This document shows positions 8,507 through 16,193 of a DNA stretch of 64,000 nt, one piece after another. This stretch comes from Thermomicrobiales bacterium. GTDB lineage: Bacteria > Chloroflexota > Chloroflexia > Thermomicrobiales > UBA6265. Under the pieces are notes generated by a model. The model saw only the letters and a program-made list of their open reading frames with translations. It did no database searches and was not told the origin of the DNA. Position 1 is the first letter of the stretch; each line of letters begins with the position of its first letter. Location of the stretch: NCBI GenBank assembly GCA_030447415.1, contig JAUJOZ010000027.1:1-64000 (forward strand), given 5' to 3'. Position numbers and translations under genes: made by a program.

Positions 8507-10320
8507 ACGACGAACTCCTCCCACGCCCCATCGGCGATGCCGGGGTCTGCGGCGCCCGATCGCCCACCGTGCTGCGCGCAGTACAACGCGGCCCAGCCCG
8601 CCGGCAACGCCTCCCCGCACTCGACGCAGACCCGCTCGGGTCGCGGCGCAACCGCGCAACCGCGGCCGTCGACCCCACCGTTTTGCCCGTCGTTCGGCCA
8701 AGTCCGCGGTTGCGCGGGGGGCTGCAACCGCTTTGCAACCGGCGTAACCGCTGGGTCGGCGCGGTTGTGTTCCCCTGGATTGCCACAACCGTCCGCGCAA
8801 CCCTCGTTTTTCCCGTCGTCCTGGGCGCACCCAGGGGGCGGTTGCCCGGTTGCGCGGTTGCGCGAGGGGTCGACGAACACCTCGTCGGGGTCGGGCAGCG
8901 CCGGCCGCTCCGCCGGCAGCGGGTCGCCGGGCCGCAGCCGCTTCGGTTTGCCTTTGCGCTCCTCCTCGTCGACCAGCCAGCCGCCTTTCAGCGCCGCGGC
9001 CGCCCGCCGGCTGGCCACGCTCTTGTGCACCCCGAGCTTGGCGGCGACCTGGTTGACGGTCGCCGGGGCGGCCTTTCCGTCCGGCACCAGATCGATCACC
9101 GCCTGCACGGTCGCCCGGATCGTCGGCGTCGCCCCCTCGGCGGCGATGGCGCCGAAGATCGGCGACGCCAGGTGGTAGGCAGCCCGGTAGTCCCGCTCGT
9201 CGGCCACAATCCGGCCGCGCGCGTCGCGGCGCCGTTGGCGCTGGTGGAGGAGTGCGACCGCCCCGACCAGCCCGAGCAGCTGGGTGAAGTCGCGTCGCGA
9301 GCGCACCAGGGCCACGTCGTAGCGCCAGGCCAGCTCCCCGGCGAAGGGGACGACCACCTCCCGGTCGCCGTCCTCGGCCAGCCACCGCTGGGCTTCAAGC
9401 CAGGGGGCCGGGTCCGGCTCGTCGAGCGCCGCGCCCGCCGCCCGCTCGGCCAGGGCCAGCACGATCTGGCGGGAGGTCGCCTCGTCGTCGGGGACGTGGG
9501 CGGTCAGGACCCGGGTCTGCAGCTCCGGCTCCACCCGGCCGGTGGTGGTGGTGATGAAGCCGGTCGGGCCCGGCTTCTCGAGCCGCCGGGCCTTGAGGCC
9601 CTCGGCGATCTTCTCGACGAACTCGTAGGCGACGTTGCCCTCCCAGGCGACCGAGCGCAGCAGCGCTGCCCCGACCCCGTCGCGGTGCAGGGCGGCGGCC
9701 TCCTGGACGATGAGGATGCGGTGACGCAGGTCGGCGTCGGTGTAGGCCAGGAGGCGCTCGCTCATGCCGTTGAGGGCGTAGACCGCGGTCGGGGGGAATA
9801 GCCGGGCCACCAGCATGACGACGAAGGACTTGCCGGCAGCGCTGGGACCGGTCAGCTCCAGGTTGAGGGGGCGGCGCAGCAGGCGGCTGACGAAGACGAG
9901 GAAGATCAGCAGCGGCAGCCGCCGGTCGCCGGCGTGGCCCAGCCCGCGGACCGCCCACTCGACGCGGTCCAGGAGGTCGGGGGCCTCCAGCAGGGCACGT
10001 GCCGCCCCCTGGGTCGCCGCGTCGACCTCCGGCGGCGGCTGGTCGGTCGCCGCATAACCCGGGGCCAGGAAATCGAGGACACGGTCGCGGACGGCGTTGA
10101 GGTCGTCGGGGCCGATTCCGGCAGCCTCGGCGAAGCGCTCCCGGTCGCGGGCGCGGTCGAGGTTGAGCCGGTCGCGGCGGAGCAGGCGGGTGACCGGGCC
10201 GTCGGGCGTCGGGTCCTCGACGACCGCCGAGACGGTGGCCTTGAGGCCCTCTGAGACGCGCGGGTCGTCGACGTAGTAGGTCGTCGAACCGACGACTACC
10301 TTCAGGACGCTACCGCGCAC
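8503..10320 (-). CDS. P-loop ATPase, probable replication helicase-like protein of element 1
   Basis: 605 residues with Walker A GPSAAGKS at 158-165, a likely Walker B in RILIVQEAAAL, and an ITTTTGRVEPELQTRVL sensor/arginine-finger-like segment. A winged-helix region follows (about 425-470, TVNQVAAKLGVHKSVASRRA), then a proline-rich linker and a zinc knuckle CVECG...YCAQH (about 565-585). It sits 11 nt inside the end of the Prim-Pol gene, which is typical of primase/helicase modules in integrative elements and plasmids. The start is GTG at 10320. The DNA of the linker is packed with an 8-bp repeat (see the repeat feature at 8648). The exact helicase superfamily is not certain. Confidence 0.75.
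   Translation of the reverse strand: MRGSVLKVVVGSTTYYVDDPRVSEGLKATVSAVVEDPTPDGPVTRLLRRDRLNLDRARDRERFAEAAGIGPDDLNAVRDRVLDFLAPGYAATDQPPPEVDAATQGAARALLEAPDLLDRVEWAVRGLGHAGDRRLPLLIFLVFVSRLLRRPLNLELTGPSAAGKSFVVMLVARLFPPTAVYALNGMSERLLAYTDADLRHRILIVQEAAALHRDGVGAALLRSVAWEGNVAYEFVEKIAEGLKARRLEKPGPTGFITTTTGRVEPELQTRVLTAHVPDDEATSRQIVLALAERAAGAALDEPDPAPWLEAQRWLAEDGDREVVVPFAGELAWRYDVALVRSRRDFTQLLGLVGAVALLHQRQRRRDARGRIVADERDYRAAYHLASPIFGAIAAEGATPTIRATVQAVIDLVPDGKAAPATVNQVAAKLGVHKSVASRRAAAALKGGWLVDEEERKGKPKRLRPGDPLPAERPALPDPDEVFVDPSRNRATGQPPPGCAQDDGKNEGCADGCGNPGEHNRADPAVTPVAKRLQPPAQPRTWPNDGQNGGVDGRGCAVAPRPERVCVECGEALPAGWAALYCAQHGGRSGAADPGIADGAWEEFVV
8648..8861. repeat. Iteron-like cluster of an 8-bp motif (GCGGTTGC / GCAACCGC)
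   Basis: About eleven copies of GCGGTTGC, its complement GCAACCGC, or one- or two-mismatch variants lie in 214 bp, at 8648, 8656, 8706, 8724, 8735, 8744, 8761, 8785, 8797 (partial), 8838, 8846 and 8854. Two runs are perfectly tandem at 8-bp spacing. The copies occur in both orientations and encode unrelated peptides, so the repetition is at DNA level rather than from a protein repeat. They lie in the linker-coding part of the ATPase gene. A replication-protein binding site (iterons) is the leading idea. Confidence 0.6.
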
Positions 10321-11404
10321 GGCGCACCTCCTCGGTGAGGTCCACCACGGGGCGCCGCCCGAGCGTCGCGGGAACGACGAGAACCGGGCGCCGCCGGGCG
10401 CCGTAGCCGTCGCGGGCGAGCGCCCTGGTGGCCGCGCGGTAGTCGCCGTCGTGTTCCAGCACGGCGAACACGCGGAACGGGCGGTAGCCCCGGTCCGGGT
10501 CGAAATCGGTGCTGCTGGTGAACGGGTAGAAGTACCGGCTGCCGCGGTAGCCGAAGGTAGCGGAGACGCCCCGATCCTTGCCGGGCCGCCGCAGGTAGAG
10601 CTCGTCGCCGCGCGCCGCGACGATCACCCAGCCATGGCGCCCCAGCAGCCCCAGCACGTCGCCGCGGGCGTCGTAGTCGTCGCCCGGCCGGCCCCCGATC
10701 GAGGAAGCAGCCGTGGACGGCGCGGGGCTGTACCCAGCTTTCGGTCGGAGGTCGAAGGAGCGGGCCAGGGCGAAGAGATCCTCGCGCTCCTCGCCGGAGA
10801 TCGTGACGACCGAGGCGAAGCCGCCCCGGAGCAGGACGTAGGGCCGGCCGGTCGGGTGGGTGCCGCTGCCGGAGGGAGCGACGATCGCGAACCCGCCCCG
10901 GCCGCGCGTCTCCATCGTCGTCTTCCAGCGATCGTGCGGGTCGCGCATCTCGTCGGGCCGCTTTGGGCGCTGAGCGAGCTTCGTGTTCCCCTCGATGACC
11001 CTGGTCCGGTAGATCGCGTGGACGCCGCCGCCGGGCGACGCCTCGAGATAGCCGGCGGCGACGCGCTCGACCAACTCGGTGAGGCCCCACTCGGCGGCCC
11101 GCTGGCAGTACGCTGGGAAGGCGCCGGCCTCGTCCCACTCCAGGCACTCGGCGCCGCCGGAGACTGGGCCGAACAGGAGTCCGAATCCGGGCCACCCCTT
11201 GACGAGGAACCAGCGGCGCAGCAGGTCAGAGGGTGGCCGCTCGCGCTGCCAGCGCGCCCAGCCGTCCCCGACCGGGCGCTTGGAGCCGTCGTCCCGGACG
11301 GCGACCGGGCAGAAGCCGGCCTCGTGGGCGGTGAGGGCGGCCAGGTAGAGGTCGGCCGGCGACGGCCTGGGCGCCTCGCCCGTCGATGTCGCGTCTGCGA
11401 TCAT
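10310..11404 (-). CDS. Bifunctional DNA primase/polymerase (Prim-Pol) of element 1
   Basis: 364 residues. The N-terminal 200 match the Prim-Pol (AEP) domain of mobile elements: GFCPVAVRDDGSKRPVGDGW near the start, acidic catalytic segment ECLEWDEAG (E89, D91), the histidine motif SPGGGVHAIYR (123-133), and VAPSGSGTHPTGRPYV. The domain makes primers and extends them for element replication. The start ATG at 11404 follows GGGAGGTG; the open frame continues upstream without similarity. The stop lies 11 nt inside the ATPase start, so primase and ATPase are probably co-translated. Confidence 0.85.
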   Translation of the reverse strand: MIADATSTGEAPRPSPADLYLAALTAHEAGFCPVAVRDDGSKRPVGDGWARWQRERPPSDLLRRWFLVKGWPGFGLLFGPVSGGAECLEWDEAGAFPAYCQRAAEWGLTELVERVAAGYLEASPGGGVHAIYRTRVIEGNTKLAQRPKRPDEMRDPHDRWKTTMETRGRGGFAIVAPSGSGTHPTGRPYVLLRGGFASVVTISGEEREDLFALARSFDLRPKAGYSPAPSTAASSIGGRPGDDYDARGDVLGLLGRHGWVIVAARGDELYLRRPGKDRGVSATFGYRGSRYFYPFTSSTDFDPDRGYRPFRVFAVLEHDGDYRAATRALARDGYGARRRPVLVVPATLGRRPVVDLTEEVRRAR

Positions 11405-11471
11405 GATGACGCACACCTCCCGCGATAACCCGGCGCTTCGGTTCGCAGCCCGGCGCCAGGGCGTCGCGCCC

Positions 11472-11663
11472 TCAGCCCGCACCCGGATCGGTGCCTGCGG
11501 TCGTACCGCGGCGGCGCGGTTCCGGCTCGGGGCCGGCACCCTCCTCGGGCGGCGGCCGGAGCAGGATGTCCCAGAGCCGTCGCCAGCTCGCCTGCCGCAC
11601 CGCGAGCGGGAGCGGTCCGCCGCGACCGCTCGTCGGCCGCGCCGGCTCACTCCGGCCGGCCAC
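11472..11663 (-). CDS. Small element protein with RQASWRRLWDILL motif, 63 aa
   Basis: A 63-residue ORF in the same direction as the primase, overlapping the upstream 72-aa ORF by 17 nt. Its recognisable part is RQASWRRLWDILLRPPPEE. An equivalent (RQAAWDSLWMRIFAHIL) occurs in the second element at 46852, which supports that both are genes rather than chance ORFs. Function unknown; the amphipathic tryptophan-rich helix could be a protein-binding motif. Confidence 0.55.
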   Translation of the reverse strand: MAGRSEPARPTSGRGGPLPLAVRQASWRRLWDILLRPPPEEGAGPEPEPRRRGTTAGTDPGAG

Positions 11664-11865
11664 CGCCCGCCTCCCCCACCAGGACCCGTACGGCCGTCCG
11701 GCGCGCGGACGGCGGCCCCTCGGTGGCGAACACTTCCCCGCCCGGGTCGTCGAGGCGGGCGATCGCCGCCAGGACCGCGGCCACCACCGCCCGGTCGGAG
11801 CTGGCCAGGACCGGCGTGGCTTGGTCGGCCCTGGGGCCCTTCGAGATCGTCAGGTACAACGGCAT
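11647..11865 (-). CDS. Hypothetical small protein, 72 aa
   Basis: Begins MPLYLTISKGPRADQATPVLASSDRAVVAAVLAAIARL. It has a compact α/β look, with normal coding composition and clear coupling to the next small ORF by overlap. I do not recognise a family. It is the first gene after the hairpin at 11902-11928 and probably the first gene of the primase transcript. Confidence 0.5.
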   Translation of the reverse strand: MPLYLTISKGPRADQATPVLASSDRAVVAAVLAAIARLDDPGGEVFATEGPPSARRTAVRVLVGEAGGGRPE

Positions 11866-11901
11866 GGCGTCACCCCCGTGCCAACGGAACCCGGAAACGG
11901 C

Positions 11902-11928
11902 GAGGCCCCCGGGCGAACCGGGGGCCTC
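11902..11928. terminator. Perfect GC-rich hairpin between the sigma-like gene and the primase operon
   Basis: An 11-bp perfect inverted repeat GAGGCCCCCGG / CCGGGGGCCTC with a 5-nt loop. On the minus strand it follows the stop at 11972 and precedes the 72-aa ORF. The minus-strand tract after it is GCCGTTTCC, so a T-run is weak. It could be a terminator or an RNA-processing or stability hairpin separating the two transcripts. Confidence 0.5.
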
Positions 11929-11971
11929 TACTCCTTAATCCGGGCCCGGGGGCGGCGCGCTTAAGTTGGCG

Positions 11972-13825
11972 TCAGGCCGCCTTCAGGCGCTTGCGCAGCA
12001 GGGTGAGCTGGGTGCGGACGTTCCCCTGGGTGGTGCCCAGGCGGGCGGCGACCTCGCCGTAGGTCAGGCCCTGGGCCAGCAGCGTCAGGACCTCCCGCTG
12101 CTTGGGCGTCGCGGCGTTCAGGCATACGGCGAGTCGCTGCCGGGCCTCCTCCCGCTCGACGCCCTCGACTAGGAGGACGAGCGGATCGTCGTCCGGCGCC
12201 GCCGGGCGCTCGTCCTCCCACCCCTCGGGCAGCCGGACCGATCGGCGCTCGATCCGCTCCGCCGCCTCGGCCTCCGGGGTCGGGACCCGGTCCGTCCGCT
12301 CGGCGAGGGAGCGCTCCACCGTCCGCACCACCGCGATCCGGAACCAGCGGTGGTACCAGGCGGCCTCCAGCTCGTCCGGGGGAACGGGGACCCGCTTGCC
12401 CCGTTCGTCCACGACCCATTCGCGGTCGAAGCGGATGGTCTGCGGCTGGCCCCGCGTGCCCAGGACCAGCAGGAACGCCGCCTGCAGCTCATGCCGCAAC
12501 AGTTCGCGCGGCGACACGCCTAGCTCGCGGGAACGCCGCGGCAGCGCCGCCTTGACCCGCCGGCGGGAACGGACCCACGCGAAGCGGTCGGCCATCCGGT
12601 CGAGGGCGCCCTGCCGCGCCGCCGGCGAGGCGTCCGGGTCGTCCAACAGGTAAAAGTCGCTGTGGTACGAGCCCGGCGCCAGTTCCGGCGGGATCGGCGC
12701 CCAGTCCTGCCAGCGCCGCAGGTCGGCCAGGAGGTCACCGACCAGGTCGGCTGAGCGTATGACCCCGCCGCCCCGGCTCAGTTCCTCGACCAACTCCGCC
12801 ATCGACGAGGCCGCGGTGCGGGCAGCCAGATCCTGGAGAGCAAGGACTTCGTCAGCGAACGACCGGACCGGGCGCAGAGCCTCCGCCAGCCGCGCCGCCT
12901 CGACGGCTGGCCTGACTAGGTCGCCCGCGCGCATCGCGTCGAGGTCGAGGGACGCCTCCTGCCAAGCCGGGATCGTCAGCCGGGCGGCCTTCGCTGCGAA
13001 GTCGGCCGTCAATCCCCTGAGGGATGCGGTCACGGTCTGGCTCGCGATGATGTCCGCGGCCTCGAACCACGACGGCACCGGAATGGCCACGACGGAGGCG
13101 GCGTCCGCCCATGGGGCGACCAGCTGGTTGGCGGCGATGGCGGCGCTTGATTCCCCCAACCCTAGGTGCTCGCCCAGGAGATCCCCGAAGGCGGCGATCC
13201 CCAGGTCCCGGCCGATCGAGGGGACATCGACCAGCGGCGCGGTCGCCGCAGCGATCTGGTTCTGGAGCCGCGCCCCGAACGCCGGGGTCGTGTCCAACCC
13301 GTCAAGCCACGCCGGAAGCACGAGCTCCGCGGCTCCGGACGCTACGTGGGCGTCCGCCGACTCGGCCACGAGCGCGGCGTTCATCGCGAGGTCCATCGCG
13401 TCGTCCGCGCAGACCCGAGCCAGGCTCGCCTCCCGGGCGAGTAGGCGGCGGGCAACGTCGGCGGACCCGAGGGCCGCGGCGACCTGGGCCGCCACGGACC
13501 CGCCAGCCGTTGGCACGGCGAGGGTGCGGGGGTCGGGCGGCGCGACCGACTCGGCAAGCACCCGATGCCAACCCACCACCTCGTCGGCGTCGGTCGGGGC
13601 GGTCGTCGTGCGGGCGGTCGACCACGACTCGTCCGGGATCGCCTCGTCCGGGCCCCCGGCTCGCGTTCGGTCGCGCGCGGCGACCTCGCCGGCCGCGGTC
13701 CATGGCGGGCGCCTGCCTACCGCTTCCGCGATCGGGGCAGGCCCGGGCGCTGTCTGCACGATGTTGGGATCAACGGCGGCCGGGGCGGCGGCCGACGGAT
13801 CTGGCGGCAGATCGACGGCGGTCAC
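11972..13825 (-). CDS. Large protein with C-terminal sigma-70 region 4/LuxR-like HTH
   Basis: 617 residues from a GTG at 13825 preceded by GGAGGTG. The last ~50 residues form a clear helix-turn-helix of the sigma region 4 type: TPKQREVLTLLAQGLTYGEVAARLGTTQGNVRTQLTLLRKRL. The first ~430 residues are alanine-rich, probably helical and unrecognised. A middle block (about 440-560, with DREWVVDERGKRVPVP) links the two. No canonical sigma region 2 is visible, so this is not a standard sigma factor. As an element-borne DNA-binding protein, a transcription activator of the element is likely. Residues upstream of the GTG (to 13978) lack a ribosome site. Confidence 0.6.
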   Translation of the reverse strand: MTAVDLPPDPSAAAPAAVDPNIVQTAPGPAPIAEAVGRRPPWTAAGEVAARDRTRAGGPDEAIPDESWSTARTTTAPTDADEVVGWHRVLAESVAPPDPRTLAVPTAGGSVAAQVAAALGSADVARRLLAREASLARVCADDAMDLAMNAALVAESADAHVASGAAELVLPAWLDGLDTTPAFGARLQNQIAAATAPLVDVPSIGRDLGIAAFGDLLGEHLGLGESSAAIAANQLVAPWADAASVVAIPVPSWFEAADIIASQTVTASLRGLTADFAAKAARLTIPAWQEASLDLDAMRAGDLVRPAVEAARLAEALRPVRSFADEVLALQDLAARTAASSMAELVEELSRGGGVIRSADLVGDLLADLRRWQDWAPIPPELAPGSYHSDFYLLDDPDASPAARQGALDRMADRFAWVRSRRRVKAALPRRSRELGVSPRELLRHELQAAFLLVLGTRGQPQTIRFDREWVVDERGKRVPVPPDELEAAWYHRWFRIAVVRTVERSLAERTDRVPTPEAEAAERIERRSVRLPEGWEDERPAAPDDDPLVLLVEGVEREEARQRLAVCLNAATPKQREVLTLLAQGLTYGEVAARLGTTQGNVRTQLTLLRKRLKAA

Positions 13826-14023
13826 GGCGACACCTCCGCGAGGGATGAGGACAGCGGCGGGCCGATCCGGCGGGGGTGGCAATGCCAGTGAGGTTGAACG
13901 AGTGCTCGTCGATCGGTTCGATGGATGAGCGCGGTGCGGAGACCCAGGGAAACGCTCTTGATGCGCCCCCCCGGACATGGTAGTCGAGGGCCAGGCGAGC
14001 GACCGAGACGCGGCCGGTTCACT

Positions 14024-14500
14024 CTAGCCAACCAGGGCCGCCATCGCCGCTAGTTCGGCCAGGTCCTGCGAGAAGTCGAAGACCATCTGGATGGGCATGC
14101 CGACATTAGCGTTCTCGTTGTAGCTGTCGACGTCGGCCTTGAGCTGCCGGCAGTCGCCGACGATCTGCTGCCGCCGCTGCTGGAACGCGATCTCCATGTG
14201 CGTGGGGTCGGCCGTCCGGATGTCGGCCCAGAGCACGAGCTGCTCGCCGTGCTGCTCCAGGCGCGCCGCGTGCTTGGTCCGGACCGTTCGCCCCTGCGGA
14301 TCCACGTAGTAGTCCTCGCGTAGGGCCCGCGCCAGCTCCTCGGCGCACTGGCCGATGAGCGCGGCGGGCTGGGGCCGCCACCGCCCCTCCCGGATTGCCC
14401 AGGCGGCCATCTGCTTGGCCGTCGCGGGCCACGGCTGGCCCGCGTCCCGGTACTGCTGGACGATCTCGAGGCGCTGTTCCGTGAACGTCTGACCGCGCAT
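14024..14500 (-). CDS. Conserved hypothetical protein next to HigA/ImmA genes, 158 aa
   Basis: Begins MRGQTFTEQRLEIVQQYRDAGQPWPATAKQMAAWAI, ends with IQMVFDFSQDLAEL. I recognise this as a widely distributed element protein of unknown function. The N-terminal third could be an HTH (AGQPWPATAKQMAAWAI). It lies 50 bp after the antitoxin gene and is probably co-transcribed with the toxin-antitoxin pair. Confidence 0.7.
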   Translation of the reverse strand: MRGQTFTEQRLEIVQQYRDAGQPWPATAKQMAAWAIREGRWRPQPAALIGQCAEELARALREDYYVDPQGRTVRTKHAARLEQHGEQLVLWADIRTADPTHMEIAFQQRRQQIVGDCRQLKADVDSYNENANVGMPIQMVFDFSQDLAELAAMAALVG

Positions 14501-14550
14501 GTCGAACCTCTGCTCGGCGGGGCGAAGGCGTGGGTCGGCGGGGCACCGGT

Positions 14551-15672
14551 TCAGATGTGGGCCGGCAACTCAGCTCCCCATCCGTCAGTGAGGGCGGACG
14601 AGGTGATCCACTCCCGCACCGGCACCAGCGTCTTGCGGAAGCTCGAATAGGCGACCTCCCCGTGGTGCTGCAACTGCCCAACGACGATGGCAGGATGCAC
14701 CCCCATCGTCTGCGCGAACGCTTCGATCCGGCGGGCGGAGTACAGCGGTCGGATCCGCGCGATGAAGTTCTCGATCTGCCTCCGCGGGATCAGCGTCTCG
14801 CCGGCGAAGTCGTTGGCCTCGCGCTCCCGTTGCGGCCGCTCGTCGTCGTCCCGGACGGTCTCCATGTCGGTGTCCAGCGACGGCTCGCCCTTGGCCACGT
14901 GGTGGAGTTCGTGGAACAGTACGAACCAGAAGTTGTCGATGCGGTCGAAGCGCAGGGAGAGCGCGACGGTCGGCGCCCCGTCGACCCAGAAGCAGGCCCC
15001 GTCGATGCGGCTGCCGGGCAACGGCTGCACGATCACGAACCGGATGCCGGCGTTGGCGAGGACGCGGGGCACGTGCCGCACTTCTTGGGGCACGTGGAGC
15101 AAGAGGCGGAGGCGGTCAACGGCGTCCTTCAGCCCCTGCTCCGTGTAGGGCTCGGCGTGGACGGCGCGGGCCAGCTGGCGCGCCCGGCACAGCCACGCCT
15201 TCTGGGCCGGGGTGGGTGGCTCGTCATACGACGTGGACTTGCGCGCGGCGTGCCGCGACAGGTCTGGCTCGTCGTCGATCTCGTCGATTTCGAGGAACCG
15301 GCACAGGCGGGCCTCGAGGACGGCGACGTTGTCGGAGGGTTCGATCCAACCGCGGCGGATCATGTCCTTGACCGGCGCCTTGGCATACAGCTTGGCCCGG
15401 CGGGTGATCGCGTCGCCGTCGTCGCGCACCTTCGACAACTGGTAGGCGGCATCCAGGTTCATCCAGAACTCGGCGCTCGTCCCGAACGCGGCCGCAAGGC
15501 CCCGCGCCGTCTCGGGGGAGATGCCGCGCTTGCCCGCGACGATGTCGCTGACAAGGCCCTCCGAGCGGCCGAGGATCTCGGCTAGGTCCGCCTGCGACCA
15601 CCCCCGTGCCTCGAGTTCTTCGCGGAGGGTCTCCCCCGGCGGGAAGACCTCCGCCGGCCGACGCGTCGTCAT
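14551..15672 (-). CDS. higA: HigA-type antitoxin fused to ImmA/IrrE metallopeptidase
   Basis: 373 residues. The N-terminal 100 are an XRE helix-turn-helix of HigA type (GWSQADLAEILGRSEGLVSDIVAGKRG; GTSAEFWMNLD). The C-terminal half is an ImmA/IrrE zinc peptidase with HELHH in FVLFHELHHVAKGE and a downstream acidic EREANDFAGETLIP, completing a gluzincin site. The protein should neutralise the toxin encoded 22 bp upstream and repress the shared promoter; the peptidase may cleave a regulator. It follows higB, the usual HigBA order. Confidence 0.87.
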   Translation of the reverse strand: MTTRRPAEVFPPGETLREELEARGWSQADLAEILGRSEGLVSDIVAGKRGISPETARGLAAAFGTSAEFWMNLDAAYQLSKVRDDGDAITRRAKLYAKAPVKDMIRRGWIEPSDNVAVLEARLCRFLEIDEIDDEPDLSRHAARKSTSYDEPPTPAQKAWLCRARQLARAVHAEPYTEQGLKDAVDRLRLLLHVPQEVRHVPRVLANAGIRFVIVQPLPGSRIDGACFWVDGAPTVALSLRFDRIDNFWFVLFHELHHVAKGEPSLDTDMETVRDDDERPQREREANDFAGETLIPRRQIENFIARIRPLYSARRIEAFAQTMGVHPAIVVGQLQHHGEVAYSSFRKTLVPVREWITSSALTDGWGAELPAHI

Positions 15673-15694
15673 CGCGTCCTCCTCCTTGTGCCCG

Positions 15695-15994
15695 TCATCG
15701 ATGGTAGTCCTCGATCGTCAGGATCCTGATCCGTTTCCCGTTCGTCCCGGCCTCGAGCGCGAACACGAGCCGATACCGGTCGTTGAGCCTCACCGAGTGC
15801 TGGCCCTGCCGCTTGCCCTTGAGTTTCTCGAAGTGCAGCGACGCGAGGGCGCGGAGGTCGCGTTCGTCGGCGGCGGCCCGGATCTGCTGGAGGCGTCTGC
15901 GGTAGGCCCGGACGACGGCCGGGGGCAGCGCCATGGCAAAGCAGGCGTCGGTCTCCAGCCGGTCCAGGTCGTCGTCGGCGAACGTGACGTCCAT
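15695..15994 (-). CDS. higB: HigB/RelE-family toxin
   Basis: A 99-residue plasmid-maintenance killer protein. The RelE-fold hallmarks are the basic segment FEKLKGKRQGQHSVRLNDRYRLVFALE and C-terminal ILTIEDYH, a conserved ending of HigB. It acts as a ribosome-dependent mRNA interferase in characterised members. The ATG at 15994 is followed 22 bp after its stop by the antitoxin start. Transcription is probably from the promoter/operator at 16003-16053. Confidence 0.88.
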   Translation of the reverse strand: MDVTFADDDLDRLETDACFAMALPPAVVRAYRRRLQQIRAAADERDLRALASLHFEKLKGKRQGQHSVRLNDRYRLVFALEAGTNGKRIRILTIEDYHR

Positions 15995-16002
15995 CGCGGA
16001 CC

Positions 16003-16031
16003 AGGGTATCCTGGGTTCTTGCGCTTGTCAA
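16003..16031 (-). promoter_or_regulatory. Predicted sigma-70 promoter of higBA
   Basis: On the minus strand TTGACA (16031-16026) is followed after 17 nt by TACCCT (16008-16003), just upstream of the higB ATG at 15994. The -35 hexamer abuts the palindrome at 16032-16053. The short distance to the ATG implies a nearly leaderless transcript, or a start just downstream of -10. Confidence 0.55.
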
Positions 16032-16053
16032 TTCTGAGTTCCGAAACTCAGAA
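16032..16053. promoter_or_regulatory. Palindromic operator, probable HigA site
   Basis: A perfect inverted repeat TTCTGAGTT-CCGA-AACTCAGAA directly beside the -35 box of higBA, in the divergent region between higB and the serine recombinase. HigA-type repressors bind such palindromes. Binding here could also affect the recombinase promoter, which must lie in the same 200-bp interval. Confidence 0.6.
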
Positions 16054-16193
16054 CGTCAAATTGCATATTGCGGGCTGATGGGGCAACATGGGGTGGCTGG
16101 GAGGGCGACGTTGCGCGCCGCGCGCGGGGCCGAGCCGCGGCGGGCGGCCAAGTCCCGGCGGGCGATAGGCTACGAGGATGAGGGATCACCGCA

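Noticed and set aside
8648-8861. CRISPR-like or protein tandem repeat explanation for the octamer cluster
   Set aside because: The units are too short, occur in both orientations and encode different peptides.
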